Of a stretch of 37,460 nucleotides of DNA, positions 15,613 to 23,575 are shown one piece after another. The notes under the pieces are model-generated. The model saw only the letters and a list, made by a program, of their open reading frames with translations, was not told where the DNA came from and ran no database searches. Each line of letters starts with the position of its first letter. Positions within the stretch are counted from its first letter, which is position 1. Origin of the DNA: Chloroflexota bacterium (GTDB lineage: Bacteria > Chloroflexota > Anaerolineae > Anaerolineales > Anaerolineaceae); assembly GCA_012729755.1 (NCBI GenBank), contig JAAYCN010000112.1:1-37460 (forward strand). Reading direction: 5' to 3'. Both the position numbers and the translations under genes were made by a program.

Positions 15613-16614
15613 TTAATTGGGGTGGTTGCGCAGGATCACATCCAAAAGCGCGAAACCTTTGGCTGTTCCTTCAACTGTGCAGGTAACTGGATTCTCGACG
15701 ACATAAGCAGGGATGCCCAACGCTACCGTCAGATATTTATCCAGACCTTTTAGCAATGAAGTACCGCCGCAAATGGCGACTCCACGATCGATAATATCGG
15801 AAATAAGTTCCGGAGGGGTTTTTTCGAGAACGCGCTGGGCTGTTGTCACGATCTCTTCCAATGGCTGCTGCATGGCATCCACGACCTCATTGGTGGTGAG
15901 TGTGGCGGGTTTTGGGAGACCGGTGACCTGGTCCTGCCCTTGAATTTCCATGGTTTTTTCTTCTTCAGCGGGCAACGCCGCGCCAATTCGCAGCTTTAAA
16001 AGTTCCGCGGTAGGTTGTCCAATTACCAGGCCATATTTCTTCCGGACATAGCTGATAATTGCTTCATCAAGCTTCAAGCCTGCTGCCTGGGAGGTCTCTG
16101 CGCTGACGATGCCTGTCATGGAAATAACAGCAGCCTGAGTAGTGCCGCCGCCCATGCAGATAATCATGTTACCTGTTGGAGTGTTAATGGGCAGGTCGAC
16201 ACCGAGCGCCGCGGCCAGCGGTTGGGGGATCCAGTTCACTTCACGCGCCCCAGCGCCTAGCCCAGCTTCCTGCACCGCTCGTCGTTCAACTGAGGTAATG
16301 CCGTAAGGAACGCTGATGAGCACTTTGGGCTTAAAGAAAAGGGTGGGACCGGTGACTTTTTTTATCAGTTCCTTAAGCAGAATTTCGGTGAGTTCATACT
16401 CAGCGATCACGCCATTGCGCAGGGGGCGGATAACTTCGATTGATTCCGGCACGCGCCCCATCATGCCCAGGGCGGTGGTACCGTATTCAACCATTTTCAT
16501 CTCATCGACGACAATAGCCACCACTGTCGGTTCCTGAACCAGGATCTGAGAACCTTCCGCGATCTGAATATTGAATGTGCCGAGGTCGACACCGAGCTCT
16601 CTTGAAAATGCCAC
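15613..16614 (-). CDS. MreB-like actin homologue with altered phosphate-2 loop
   Basis: A 333-residue bacterial actin of normal MreB length. The phosphate-1 motif GVDLGTFNI (residues 8-16) is intact. The phosphate-2 loop, usually VDIGGGTTE, reads ICMGGGTTQ (152-160). The usual Asp is Cys153 and the usual Glu is Gln160. The usual IEEPMAAA reads IPQPLAAA (129-136). These are positions normally tied to Mg/water handling in ATP hydrolysis, so filament dynamics may differ. The start is GTG at 16614 with AGGA upstream. No mreC or mreD lies nearby. Likely a divergent MreB paralogue acting under the membrane; cell-shape function is inferred from family. Confidence 0.88.
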   Translation of the reverse strand: MAFSRELGVDLGTFNIQIAEGSQILVQEPTVVAIVVDEMKMVEYGTTALGMMGRVPESIEVIRPLRNGVIAEYELTEILLKELIKKVTGPTLFFKPKVLISVPYGITSVERRAVQEAGLGAGAREVNWIPQPLAAALGVDLPINTPTGNMIICMGGGTTQAAVISMTGIVSAETSQAAGLKLDEAIISYVRKKYGLVIGQPTAELLKLRIGAALPAEEEKTMEIQGQDQVTGLPKPATLTTNEVVDAMQQPLEEIVTTAQRVLEKTPPELISDIIDRGVAICGGTSLLKGLDKYLTVALGIPAYVVENPVTCTVEGTAKGFALLDVILRNHPN

Positions 16615-16678
16615 TGTTTTCCTATTATTTCAAATAATTTTGATAAATTTTACCATCTGACAAGAGTATCTAAATAGT

Positions 16679-17257
16679 CTAATGGTCAAAGTATTGTAGA
16701 ACTGTGCGCAATTTATCCTCAACGGTGTCAGGTGTATCACGGGGAATGCTCTGGATCGCGCTTTGCGCTTCTACAATACTATATCCTAATCCGACCAGAG
16801 CCTCAAGGACTTGGTCTTCAACCTGACTGATGCGGTGGGATATCTCACCTTCAAGCCCGCCGACGATCTTGCCTTGCATATGGATGAGAATCTTTTGCGC
16901 GGTTTTCTTGCCGACGCCCGGGACACGGGAAAAGAATTCGGGCTGTTCATTCAACACAGCACGGCGGATGTTGTCGATGGAAAGATTCGAAATGATGGAT
17001 AAGGCCAGTTTTGGTCCCACCCCATCCACGCCCAGAAGTTGAAAGAAAAGCTGTTTTTCATCGCTGCTTTCAAAGCCATACAGCGCTAAAAGATCTTCGC
17101 GCACGACCAGATGTGTCTGCAAGCTCAATCGTTGTCCCAGTTCGAGCGTGGGGAGCACTGATTTTGAAATGAAAATCTCAAAGCCAATTCCCTGAACCTC
17201 AAGAATAACAGTGTCTGAAGTGAGGGCGATAATTTTGCCGGTGAGAGAGGCGATCAT
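16679..17257 (-). CDS. ruvA: Holliday junction DNA helicase subunit RuvA
   Basis: A 192-residue RuvA. N-terminal OB domain (MIASLTGKIIALTSDTVILEVQGIGFEIF), two helix-hairpin-helix motifs (LLGVDGVGPKLALSIIS and RVPGVGKKTAQKILI) and a C-terminal domain III that contacts RuvB. RuvA tetramers bind four-way junctions and load RuvB. The gene starts one base after the trmH stop, last in yebC-ruvC-trmH-ruvA. ruvB is not in this window. Confidence 0.95.
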   Translation of the reverse strand: MIASLTGKIIALTSDTVILEVQGIGFEIFISKSVLPTLELGQRLSLQTHLVVREDLLALYGFESSDEKQLFFQLLGVDGVGPKLALSIISNLSIDNIRRAVLNEQPEFFSRVPGVGKKTAQKILIHMQGKIVGGLEGEISHRISQVEDQVLEALVGLGYSIVEAQSAIQSIPRDTPDTVEDKLRTVLQYFDH

Positions 17258-17258
17258 T

Positions 17259-18059
17259 TTAGTTTTTTCCTTTATGACTAAGATAAGTCTGATAAAGGAT
17301 TATACCTGTCGCCACGGAGATGTTCAGAGAATCAGCTGTCCCCTCCATCGGAATGCTGACCATGTCGGCAGCGGCTGAAATAAGCGTGGTTGGGAGCCCT
17401 TCCCGCTCTGAGCCCATTAGGATGAGACAGGGATCCGGGTAGTCAAATGTAAAACAGGATTGCTGAGCTTTGTCTGACGTGCCAATAATAGGAAGTGAAT
17501 TTGTTTTTGCCCAATCAAGAAACTTGGCTGAATCGGATTTGACCAGGGGAACGGTGAAAACAGATCCCATGGAGGCTTTAACCGAAACTGGATCATAAGG
17601 GTCGGTTGAATTGTTGAGAAGAATCAGCCCGCTGGCGCCGACAGCGTCGCAAGTGCGCATGATTGTACCAAGATTGCCGGGATTTTGAATCGAGTCCACC
17701 GCGACGAAAATACCGGATCGGGCAGTTGATAAGTTCTGGAGTTCAACCCATTGCTGTCTGATAACGGCGGCGATTCCCTGGGGTTTGTCTTTACGCGCTA
17801 ATGAATTGAAAACTTCCGCACTGACTTCAATGATTTCAACATTGTTTTTTTGTCTGAAAGCATCGAGGACTTCCCGTCCATAACCGCTGATCAATTCAGA
17901 ATCAGCATAAACAACTGTTTTTAAGTCAGCCTGAGAATCTAACGCCTGACCTACCGCTTTAAGTCCTTCGGCTAAGAATAACCCTGACTGTTTGCGGTGT
18001 TTGGCATCCAGCAGCTTGCGGATTTCGACCATTCGGGGGTTCGAGAGACTGGTGATCAT
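17259..18059 (-). CDS. TrmH/SpoU-family RNA 2'-O-ribose methyltransferase
   Basis: A 266-residue SPOUT enzyme. An N-terminal substrate-binding region (LLDAKHRKQSGLFLAEGLKAV) is followed by the catalytic knot. The knot carries the three SpoU motifs: VDSIQNPGNLGTIMRTCDAVGASGLIL, LILMGSEREGLP and IPMEGTADSLNISVATGIILY. It should methylate ribose 2'-OH in 23S rRNA or tRNA using SAM; the target is not assignable. The ATG at 18059 shares its A with the ruvC stop (TGATG), preferred over a frame extending to 18110 within ruvC. An RNA methyltransferase between ruvC and ruvA is an unusual placement. Confidence 0.92.
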   Translation of the reverse strand: MITSLSNPRMVEIRKLLDAKHRKQSGLFLAEGLKAVGQALDSQADLKTVVYADSELISGYGREVLDAFRQKNNVEIIEVSAEVFNSLARKDKPQGIAAVIRQQWVELQNLSTARSGIFVAVDSIQNPGNLGTIMRTCDAVGASGLILLNNSTDPYDPVSVKASMGSVFTVPLVKSDSAKFLDWAKTNSLPIIGTSDKAQQSCFTFDYPDPCLILMGSEREGLPTTLISAAADMVSIPMEGTADSLNISVATGIILYQTYLSHKGKN

Positions 18060-18559
18060 CAGTTGGCTCGACCAATTGCTGAATTCAAGCCAATGGATGC
18101 TTGATGACATAAGGCAACTGCCAGAGCGTCTGCCGCATCGTCAGGATAAGGAATGGCGTCTAATTGTAAAAGCACTTTTACCATCATCTGAATCTGTTTT
18201 TTATCCGCGCGGCCGCTTGAGGTGATTGCCAATTTAATTTCGTTTGGTGTGTATTCGTGCAAAGGTATTCCAGACTGTTGCAGGCACAATCTAATCACGC
18301 CGCGCCCTTCGCTGACTGCCATGCCGGTGGTAACATTCTTTGAAAAAAACAGCTTTTCAAGACCGCAGGAGCTTGGGCGATATTCCGTGAGCAGCTGAGA
18401 CAATGCTTCATATAAATAGACCAAGCGGCTGGAAGTTTCCTTCACAGCCGTTGCGTCAATTACTCCATATTTAATCAGGATGGGATTGCCAGCAGGATCC
18501 TGATCGATAATGCCAAACCCGGTGATCGCGATCCCCGGGTCAATCCCCAATATCGGCAT
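18059..18559 (-). CDS. ruvC: Crossover junction endodeoxyribonuclease RuvC
   Basis: A 166-residue RuvC resolvase of usual length. The RNase H-like acidic residues are visible: Asp7 (ILGIDPGIAITGFG), Glu68 (GLEKLFF) and Asp141/Asp144 (PDDAADALAVALCH). It cuts Holliday junctions symmetrically as part of the RuvABC resolvasome. It lies six bases after yebC and overlaps trmH by the TGATG junction. Confidence 0.96.
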   Translation of the reverse strand: MPILGIDPGIAITGFGIIDQDPAGNPILIKYGVIDATAVKETSSRLVYLYEALSQLLTEYRPSSCGLEKLFFSKNVTTGMAVSEGRGVIRLCLQQSGIPLHEYTPNEIKLAITSSGRADKKQIQMMVKVLLQLDAIPYPDDAADALAVALCHQASIGLNSAIGRAN

Positions 18560-18565
18560 GGAATA

Positions 18566-19321
18566 TTATTCAGCCTCCATCAAGGCCATTGCCTCATCGG
18601 TTATCTTGAGGTTCGTGTAAACATTCTGAACATCATCACTATCCTCAATTGTTTCGATGATTTTCATGACCGAGACAGTTTGTTCGGGATCGAGCTCGAC
18701 CTCTTGCTGAGGTACCATGCGCAAACCGGCTTCTTCAGGTTTGATTCCAGCAGCTTTCAGGCTGTCGTTGATGGATTTGAACGTATCGATTGCGCCGATA
18801 ATCTCAATATATCCATCTTCCTCAACGACATCATCCGCGCCGGCTTCGAGTGCGGCTTCAAAGACTTTATCGAAATTCTTGCCATCTGAGACGACCGAAT
18901 AGACGGCTTTTCGGTCGAATTGCCACATCACAGAACCATTATTAGCCAAATCACCGCCAGCGCGGGTAAGCAGATGGCGCAGTTCAGCTACGGTGCGGTT
19001 GCGATTCTCAGTGACACATTCGATCACTGCGGAAACGCCTTTACCGAGATAACCTTCATAGGTAATTTCTTCGAGCTCAACACCCGATTTGTCTTCACCT
19101 GTTCCGCGTTTTATGGCGCGTTCAATGCTGTCTTTCGGCATGTTACTGGCCCTGGCACGTTCGATGGCGAGGTAGAGGCTCACGTTCATTCCGGGGTCAC
19201 CCCCGCCTTCACGTGCGGCGAGCGCGATTTCGCGTGCTAATCGGGTGAATACAGCGCCTTTCTTGGCGTCAGCGGCACCCTTTTTTCGTTTAATTGTGGA
19301 CCAGTGGGAATGTCCAGACAT
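18566..19321 (-). CDS. yebC: YebC/PmpR family protein (TACO1 family)
   Basis: A 251-residue YebC protein with the classic start MSGHSHWSTIKRKKGAADAKKG. The three-domain family is classed as a DNA-binding transcriptional regulator in older work; newer work on family members points to relief of ribosome stalling at proline stretches. GGAGA lies about 7 bases before the ATG and a TATAAT-type element is at 19366-19371. Association with ruvC is widespread in bacteria. Confidence 0.95.
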   Translation of the reverse strand: MSGHSHWSTIKRKKGAADAKKGAVFTRLAREIALAAREGGGDPGMNVSLYLAIERARASNMPKDSIERAIKRGTGEDKSGVELEEITYEGYLGKGVSAVIECVTENRNRTVAELRHLLTRAGGDLANNGSVMWQFDRKAVYSVVSDGKNFDKVFEAALEAGADDVVEEDGYIEIIGAIDTFKSINDSLKAAGIKPEEAGLRMVPQQEVELDPEQTVSVMKIIETIEDSDDVQNVYTNLKITDEAMALMEAE

Positions 19322-19365
19322 ATGCAGATCTCCTTAAAATACTAATTCGAAAATTACAGTGAATT

Positions 19366-19371
19366 ATTATA
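19366..19371 (-). promoter_or_regulatory. Putative -10 element of the yebC-ruvC-trmH-ruvA unit
   Basis: Minus-strand TATAAT at 19371-19366, 45 bp upstream of the yebC ATG. The matching -35 region is weak. Confidence 0.5.
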
Positions 19372-19413
19372 CCATCCGACTGGGTGAGTTGCGTGCTTTC
19401 ATTTGGAGTTACC

Positions 19414-19823
19414 AGGGCAATCGCATCTAGATGAGTGACTTTAGCTAAATAAAATGCGAGTCTTTTGGTTTGATATCAGGCTTCCCCTTGGGAAGCTGGC
19501 GGGTAATTAAAGAGATGAAGTGAAAGATGAGAATGAGAAAAATAATAAATATTGGAATGGGGCAAGGCTCACGCATGCTATCAGCGTCGCTTCGCACCGC
19601 CTCCCGCATGCTACGCCCTTCCCCAACCCCCTACCCGTTTTGTGTTTCCTTCTCGCTGGTCTCATCCTTCAAACAGCCTTGCCTCACCAGCCAATAAGTC
19701 ACACCACGTTTATCATCAATCAATTGCTACATCCAATAATCAGCGTCATATAAAATCTTCTGAACCTCTCCAAAGAGAGGGCTTAATGACTTGTTTGCCT
19801 GAAAAATAAGATGCGATTGCCCT
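19414..19823. repeat. Non-coding element with perfect 15-bp terminal inverted repeats
   Basis: AGGGCAATCGCATCT at 19414-19428 is exactly mirrored by AGATGCGATTGCCCT at 19809-19823, bounding 410 bp with no convincing gene. Inside are the hairpin GCTTCCC-CTT-GGGAAGC (19480-19496), a 9-bp direct repeat CGCATGCTA (19572-19580 and 19605-19613), and the hairpin CCTCTC-CAAA-GAGAGG (19765-19780). The last could terminate the mrfAB transcript. No clean target-site duplication flanks the ends, although TTTGGAGT occurs just outside both. It fills nearly all of the 514-bp gap between the MrfB-like gene and yebC. It looks like a MITE-type element or a decayed insertion; no transposase is present. Confidence 0.55.
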
Positions 19824-19835
19824 GTTTGGAGTACT

Positions 19836-21059
19836 TCATTTGGAAAGCCTGGCATTAAGACGATTGAGACGATGTTGCCAACTTGATAACGCAGCTGTTT
19901 GTTTCAGGCTTTTGGAAGTACTGACGAGTTCAATTGCCTGATTGCAGATTTCGAAGGCGCGTTTGAAATTCTTGTTGATGTGTTCGTGATACTTGGCCAT
20001 CTCGAGCAGCGCGTCGAGCGAACCGATCTGACTCGCTTCTTCCCAAAGGGGTAGGGCGAGATGATATTGGCCATTACGTTTGTGAAGCCTGGCTTTCCGC
20101 AGCAAAAGCTCGAGGCGTTCTTCCTGTGGCCTGTCAAGATGGTAGCCTTTTATATAAATTTCTTCGGCTAATTCTGAATCCCCCAGTGATTCAATTAAAC
20201 GGCCAACCGAAGTAAGGTCTTTGATCTCCTTGGTTTCCCAGGCTTTTGGATTGGCGAAAAGGTCCGCGAAAAATGCGAATAAAGCTGCCAGACTGATAAC
20301 ATCAACCTTGTTGTGATAGAAAACACCGACAAGTGGCTCAGCGTTCCCATCGCGCAGATACTGGTTATAAAACTCCGGCACAAGGTATCCGGGTATTTCG
20401 CTGTCGTCTCTCTGAAGGCATAAAATTTGCTGTTCGATGTTCCCCAAGTTGCACTGGGCGAGGCGGTTTCGCCAGATTCGACGGGTAAGGTGCAGCAGAT
20501 CGTAATGAGGCAGGTCAATAAAAGGTGATCGCATTCCCTGTAAGATGAAGCGAGTGTTTAGAATTGGGATGTCAAAGGATTTGCCGTTGTACGTGACAAT
20601 TCCCCGCATGCCATCACAAAACTCCGCCAGCGCAGTTACCATTGCTGTTTCTTCCGCGGGATTTCTGAGAAAAAACTGCTCAAGCACTAATTCGTTGTCG
20701 ATAAATCGGGCGGCACCAACCATAAAAGCGATCGTACCTGTGCCGCTGGAAAGTCCGGTCGTTTCGGTATCGAGGAACACCAAATCTTCGAGTTTTAATT
20801 GATCAGGTTGACTGCTTCTCGCCCATGAAGCGATTTTAGTGAGTTGAAGCGAAGGCACAATCTTTTGGTTGCCGTGTTGATAGCTGTTTGGGTAATGGTG
20901 CAGTGACGAAAAAACGCTGCCGTAAATGGTTTTAATTTCATGGCCAGTGAGAAGTTGGCTGATATCCCGGTGTTTCTTTAACGGTCGGTCAGGTTTTTTT
21001 TCAATACCGACTTGCACGCCCATACGTTTTAATTTCTCAGTGAGTTCCTGCCAATCCAT
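19836..21059 (-). CDS. MrfB/YprB-like exonuclease with RNase H fold and TPR-like C-terminus
   Basis: A 407-residue protein. An N-terminal segment of about 90 residues precedes a DEDD-type 3'-5' exonuclease domain (RNase_H_2/YprB). The visible acidic motifs are FLDTETTGL (Asp about 97, Glu about 99), YNGKSFDIPIL, and HNKVDVISLAAL. The C-terminal ~130 residues form TPR-like helical repeats. Bacillus subtilis YprB is MrfB, the metal-dependent exonuclease partner of the MrfA helicase in mitomycin C adduct repair. The start ATG at 21059 shares its A with the helicase stop (TGATG), preferred over a frame extending to 21161. Coupling to an MrfA homologue strongly supports the assignment. Confidence 0.88.
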   Translation of the reverse strand: MDWQELTEKLKRMGVQVGIEKKPDRPLKKHRDISQLLTGHEIKTIYGSVFSSLHHYPNSYQHGNQKIVPSLQLTKIASWARSSQPDQLKLEDLVFLDTETTGLSSGTGTIAFMVGAARFIDNELVLEQFFLRNPAEETAMVTALAEFCDGMRGIVTYNGKSFDIPILNTRFILQGMRSPFIDLPHYDLLHLTRRIWRNRLAQCNLGNIEQQILCLQRDDSEIPGYLVPEFYNQYLRDGNAEPLVGVFYHNKVDVISLAALFAFFADLFANPKAWETKEIKDLTSVGRLIESLGDSELAEEIYIKGYHLDRPQEERLELLLRKARLHKRNGQYHLALPLWEEASQIGSLDALLEMAKYHEHINKNFKRAFEICNQAIELVSTSKSLKQTAALSSWQHRLNRLNARLSK

Positions 21060-23566
21060 CAAAACAAACCTTTGAGTAACGCAAGCGCTTCTGCCTTGCC
21101 GCCATAGCCCTCTTCCCCACTTGGACCGACGCAGGCGGGGCAGCCATCCGTACAACCGCAATCATCAATCATTTCGATCGCCTTATGGATCCAGCTTTGA
21201 TGAAGTTCAAAGAGCCTTTCTGACAGGCCAAGCCCTCCAGGAATATTATCGTAAACAAGAATTACCGGGCGGTTCCCATCAAGCACAGAACGCAGTTCAG
21301 CCATCACGTTGATATCTTCACGGTCGCACATAATCAAGAGTGGGGCAAGGTTGCGCAGCGCGTAACTGGCGCCAGCTAGACCGCTGCGCATTTGTACGGC
21401 GATTTCTGCCTGGTGGTGACAGGTTGGACAGAGCGTCACCAGGTTGGAAGCATTATTCGCCTGTGAGGGGTCGAAAAAGCTGCGGAAGGGTTGGATGTGG
21501 TGGACGTGCAAAGAAGATCGCTCTGGCCTTGCTCCGCATCCACGGCATTGATAATTGTCGCGAAGCAGGATCTTCTCCCTTAGCTTTGGCCAGCCAACCC
21601 CGTAACGATTCGGATCGGCTGTCCATTGGTTGCTTTCACGCAGCCGTTCAATGAAGGTTGGATTGAAAGTCATCCAGAAACCAGTTGTTTCAAGTGAGTG
21701 AGGCGGCAAGTTGACTTCCCCATGACCAATTGTCTCGTTCGTGAACCAGCGAACCTTGCGATAGCCAACAACCTGGAGCAATAGATTCAGGTTTCCAAAG
21801 TGTTTTGAGAAATTATTGAGGTCTTCATGTTTAATGCTCGAGAATTCTTCGATGGTGGTCTGTTGGGTAGGCAGGGTATAAAAATCGCTCTCAACCCGCT
21901 GCAGCTCGCAGCGACCGTTCTCGAGATCCAGCGACTTTACCTCGTAACTCTCCGCTTCATGCAGATAGATGGCTTCAGGATGCACCAACCAACTGGCGCT
22001 GCCTGCGTCTATCTGCCCAACTGTATGTGGCCCATCTGGGGTTGTCTCAATGAGTGTTACGACATGGGGTGTTGAGCTGCGCAGGGAGACTTGCCCTGAA
22101 GGGAACTGATCGGCAACCCAAAAATATTTTTCATTCTGTTTATTAAGCTCCCCTGTTTGGGAGAGCAGTTCGAGATAACTCTGGGTCAGGGAGATGGGTA
22201 CCAGACCATATTCCTCATCTACTTTGAAAGGCAGTTCAAAAGCTGCGCAACGCAGATGCTGGAGGAGGATGGACAGGTTGTTGGGGTCAATCAGCGCGTT
22301 TTCAGGGGAGGAGCCAGACAGATATTCCGGATGAGCGGCGAGGTATTGGTCCATCGCGTCGGGTGAGGCAATCAGCATTGCCAATGAGGTTTGTTGTTTG
22401 CGGCCTGCGCGCCCTGCGCGTTGAAGAGTGTTTGCGATCGAGCCTGGGTAGCCGATCAAAAGAACTGATTCCAGATCGCCAATGTCAATCCCCAATTCAA
22501 GCGCTGATGTTGCCACGACTGTTTTGATTTCGTTTGTCTTGAAGCCCTGTTCAATTTCCCGGCGCTCTGACTTGAGATAACCGCTGCGGTATCCGCGGAT
22601 CATGTGGCGAAGCATTGGGTTTGCCCGTTGAAGCATGTAAGTCAGAATCATTTCGACCGTGCGGCGTGTGCGTGAAAAAACGAGCGTCTGGCGACCATTT
22701 TCAAGCATTTCGCTCGCTAATTTGACCCCGATCTGCAGGGCGCTTTTGCGCAACCCGAGTTGTGGATCGATCAGCGGTGGGTTGTAAACGATGAAATGGC
22801 GTTTGCCGTGAGGTGAACCATCTTCAGCGATTAATTCAACCGGTCGCTCAATCAGGCGTTCCGCCAGCTCTCGCGGGTTGCCGATGGTTGCTGAGGTAAG
22901 AATGAATTGCGGAGACGCGCCATAGAAGGCCGCCACACGTTTTAGCCGGCGAATTACATTGGCGACATGTGAGCCGAATACGCCGCGGTACGTGTGCATT
23001 TCGTCGAGAATTACGAAACGCAGGCCGCAGAAAAAACGCTGCCAGAGTGTGTGATGAGGCAAGATGCCCTGATGAAGCATATCGGGGTTGGTGATGAGAA
23101 TATTCGCCGTTTTGCGAATGTTAGCACGTTGATTTGATGGCGTATCGCCATCATAAACAGACGGCATAATTGGCGTGACGCCGTGGAAACCCTCAGAAAA
23201 AGTCAGCAAATTTCGCAGTTGGTCCTGAGCGAGGGCTTTGGTTGGAAAAAGGTAAAGAGCGGTTGAATGAGGCCTGCTGATGAGTGTGTTTAACACCGGA
23301 AGGTTATAAGCCAGCGTTTTGCCACTGGCTGTGCCCGTCGAAAGCACGACATTGTCGCCATTTTCGAGATGCATCCAGGCCAAGAGCTGATGCATATAAA
23401 GCTGCGCATAGCCTAATCGAATAAGAACTTGCTGAAGATCCGGTTGAAGCGCGTCGGGCAGGTTCGCCCACATGCCTGCTGTTGGCTGCGCGACTTGCCA
23501 GCTGGTCACACATTTGTTAAATTCAGGATCTTTTTTCCATGTTTCGAGCAGGAAATCAACTTCCAT
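21059..23566 (-). CDS. MrfA/YprA-like DEAD-box helicase with inserted HNH domain
   Basis: An 835-residue superfamily 2 helicase. Walker A is GTASGKT (78-84) and the DEAD-type box is DEMH (188-191). SAT and the C-terminal motifs SALELGIDIG and LQRAGRAGRK follow. The C-terminal DUF1998-type region ends in a four-cysteine site C803, C805, C809, C812. Between them, at about 659-718, lies an HNH nuclease-like module with CRGC (674-677), HVHH (687-690), an Asn and CPTCHH (713-718). B. subtilis MrfA, which lacks this module as I recall it and is about 750 residues, unwinds DNA for MrfB in mitomycin repair. The insertion could add nicking activity or only zinc-dependent DNA binding. Confidence 0.9.
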   Translation of the reverse strand: MEVDFLLETWKKDPEFNKCVTSWQVAQPTAGMWANLPDALQPDLQQVLIRLGYAQLYMHQLLAWMHLENGDNVVLSTGTASGKTLAYNLPVLNTLISRPHSTALYLFPTKALAQDQLRNLLTFSEGFHGVTPIMPSVYDGDTPSNQRANIRKTANILITNPDMLHQGILPHHTLWQRFFCGLRFVILDEMHTYRGVFGSHVANVIRRLKRVAAFYGASPQFILTSATIGNPRELAERLIERPVELIAEDGSPHGKRHFIVYNPPLIDPQLGLRKSALQIGVKLASEMLENGRQTLVFSRTRRTVEMILTYMLQRANPMLRHMIRGYRSGYLKSERREIEQGFKTNEIKTVVATSALELGIDIGDLESVLLIGYPGSIANTLQRAGRAGRKQQTSLAMLIASPDAMDQYLAAHPEYLSGSSPENALIDPNNLSILLQHLRCAAFELPFKVDEEYGLVPISLTQSYLELLSQTGELNKQNEKYFWVADQFPSGQVSLRSSTPHVVTLIETTPDGPHTVGQIDAGSASWLVHPEAIYLHEAESYEVKSLDLENGRCELQRVESDFYTLPTQQTTIEEFSSIKHEDLNNFSKHFGNLNLLLQVVGYRKVRWFTNETIGHGEVNLPPHSLETTGFWMTFNPTFIERLRESNQWTADPNRYGVGWPKLREKILLRDNYQCRGCGARPERSSLHVHHIQPFRSFFDPSQANNASNLVTLCPTCHHQAEIAVQMRSGLAGASYALRNLAPLLIMCDREDINVMAELRSVLDGNRPVILVYDNIPGGLGLSERLFELHQSWIHKAIEMIDDCGCTDGCPACVGPSGEEGYGGKAEALALLKGLF

Positions 23567-23575
23567 GATGCATGA

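Noticed and set aside
19520-19809. Plus-strand frames of 77 and 85 codons in the mrfB-yebC gap
   Set aside because: No ribosome site, no recognisable domain, low-complexity composition, and they lie within the inverted-repeat-bounded element.
19414-19823. CRISPR array
   Set aside because: Only one inverted pair and one short direct repeat; no regularly spaced direct repeats or cas genes.
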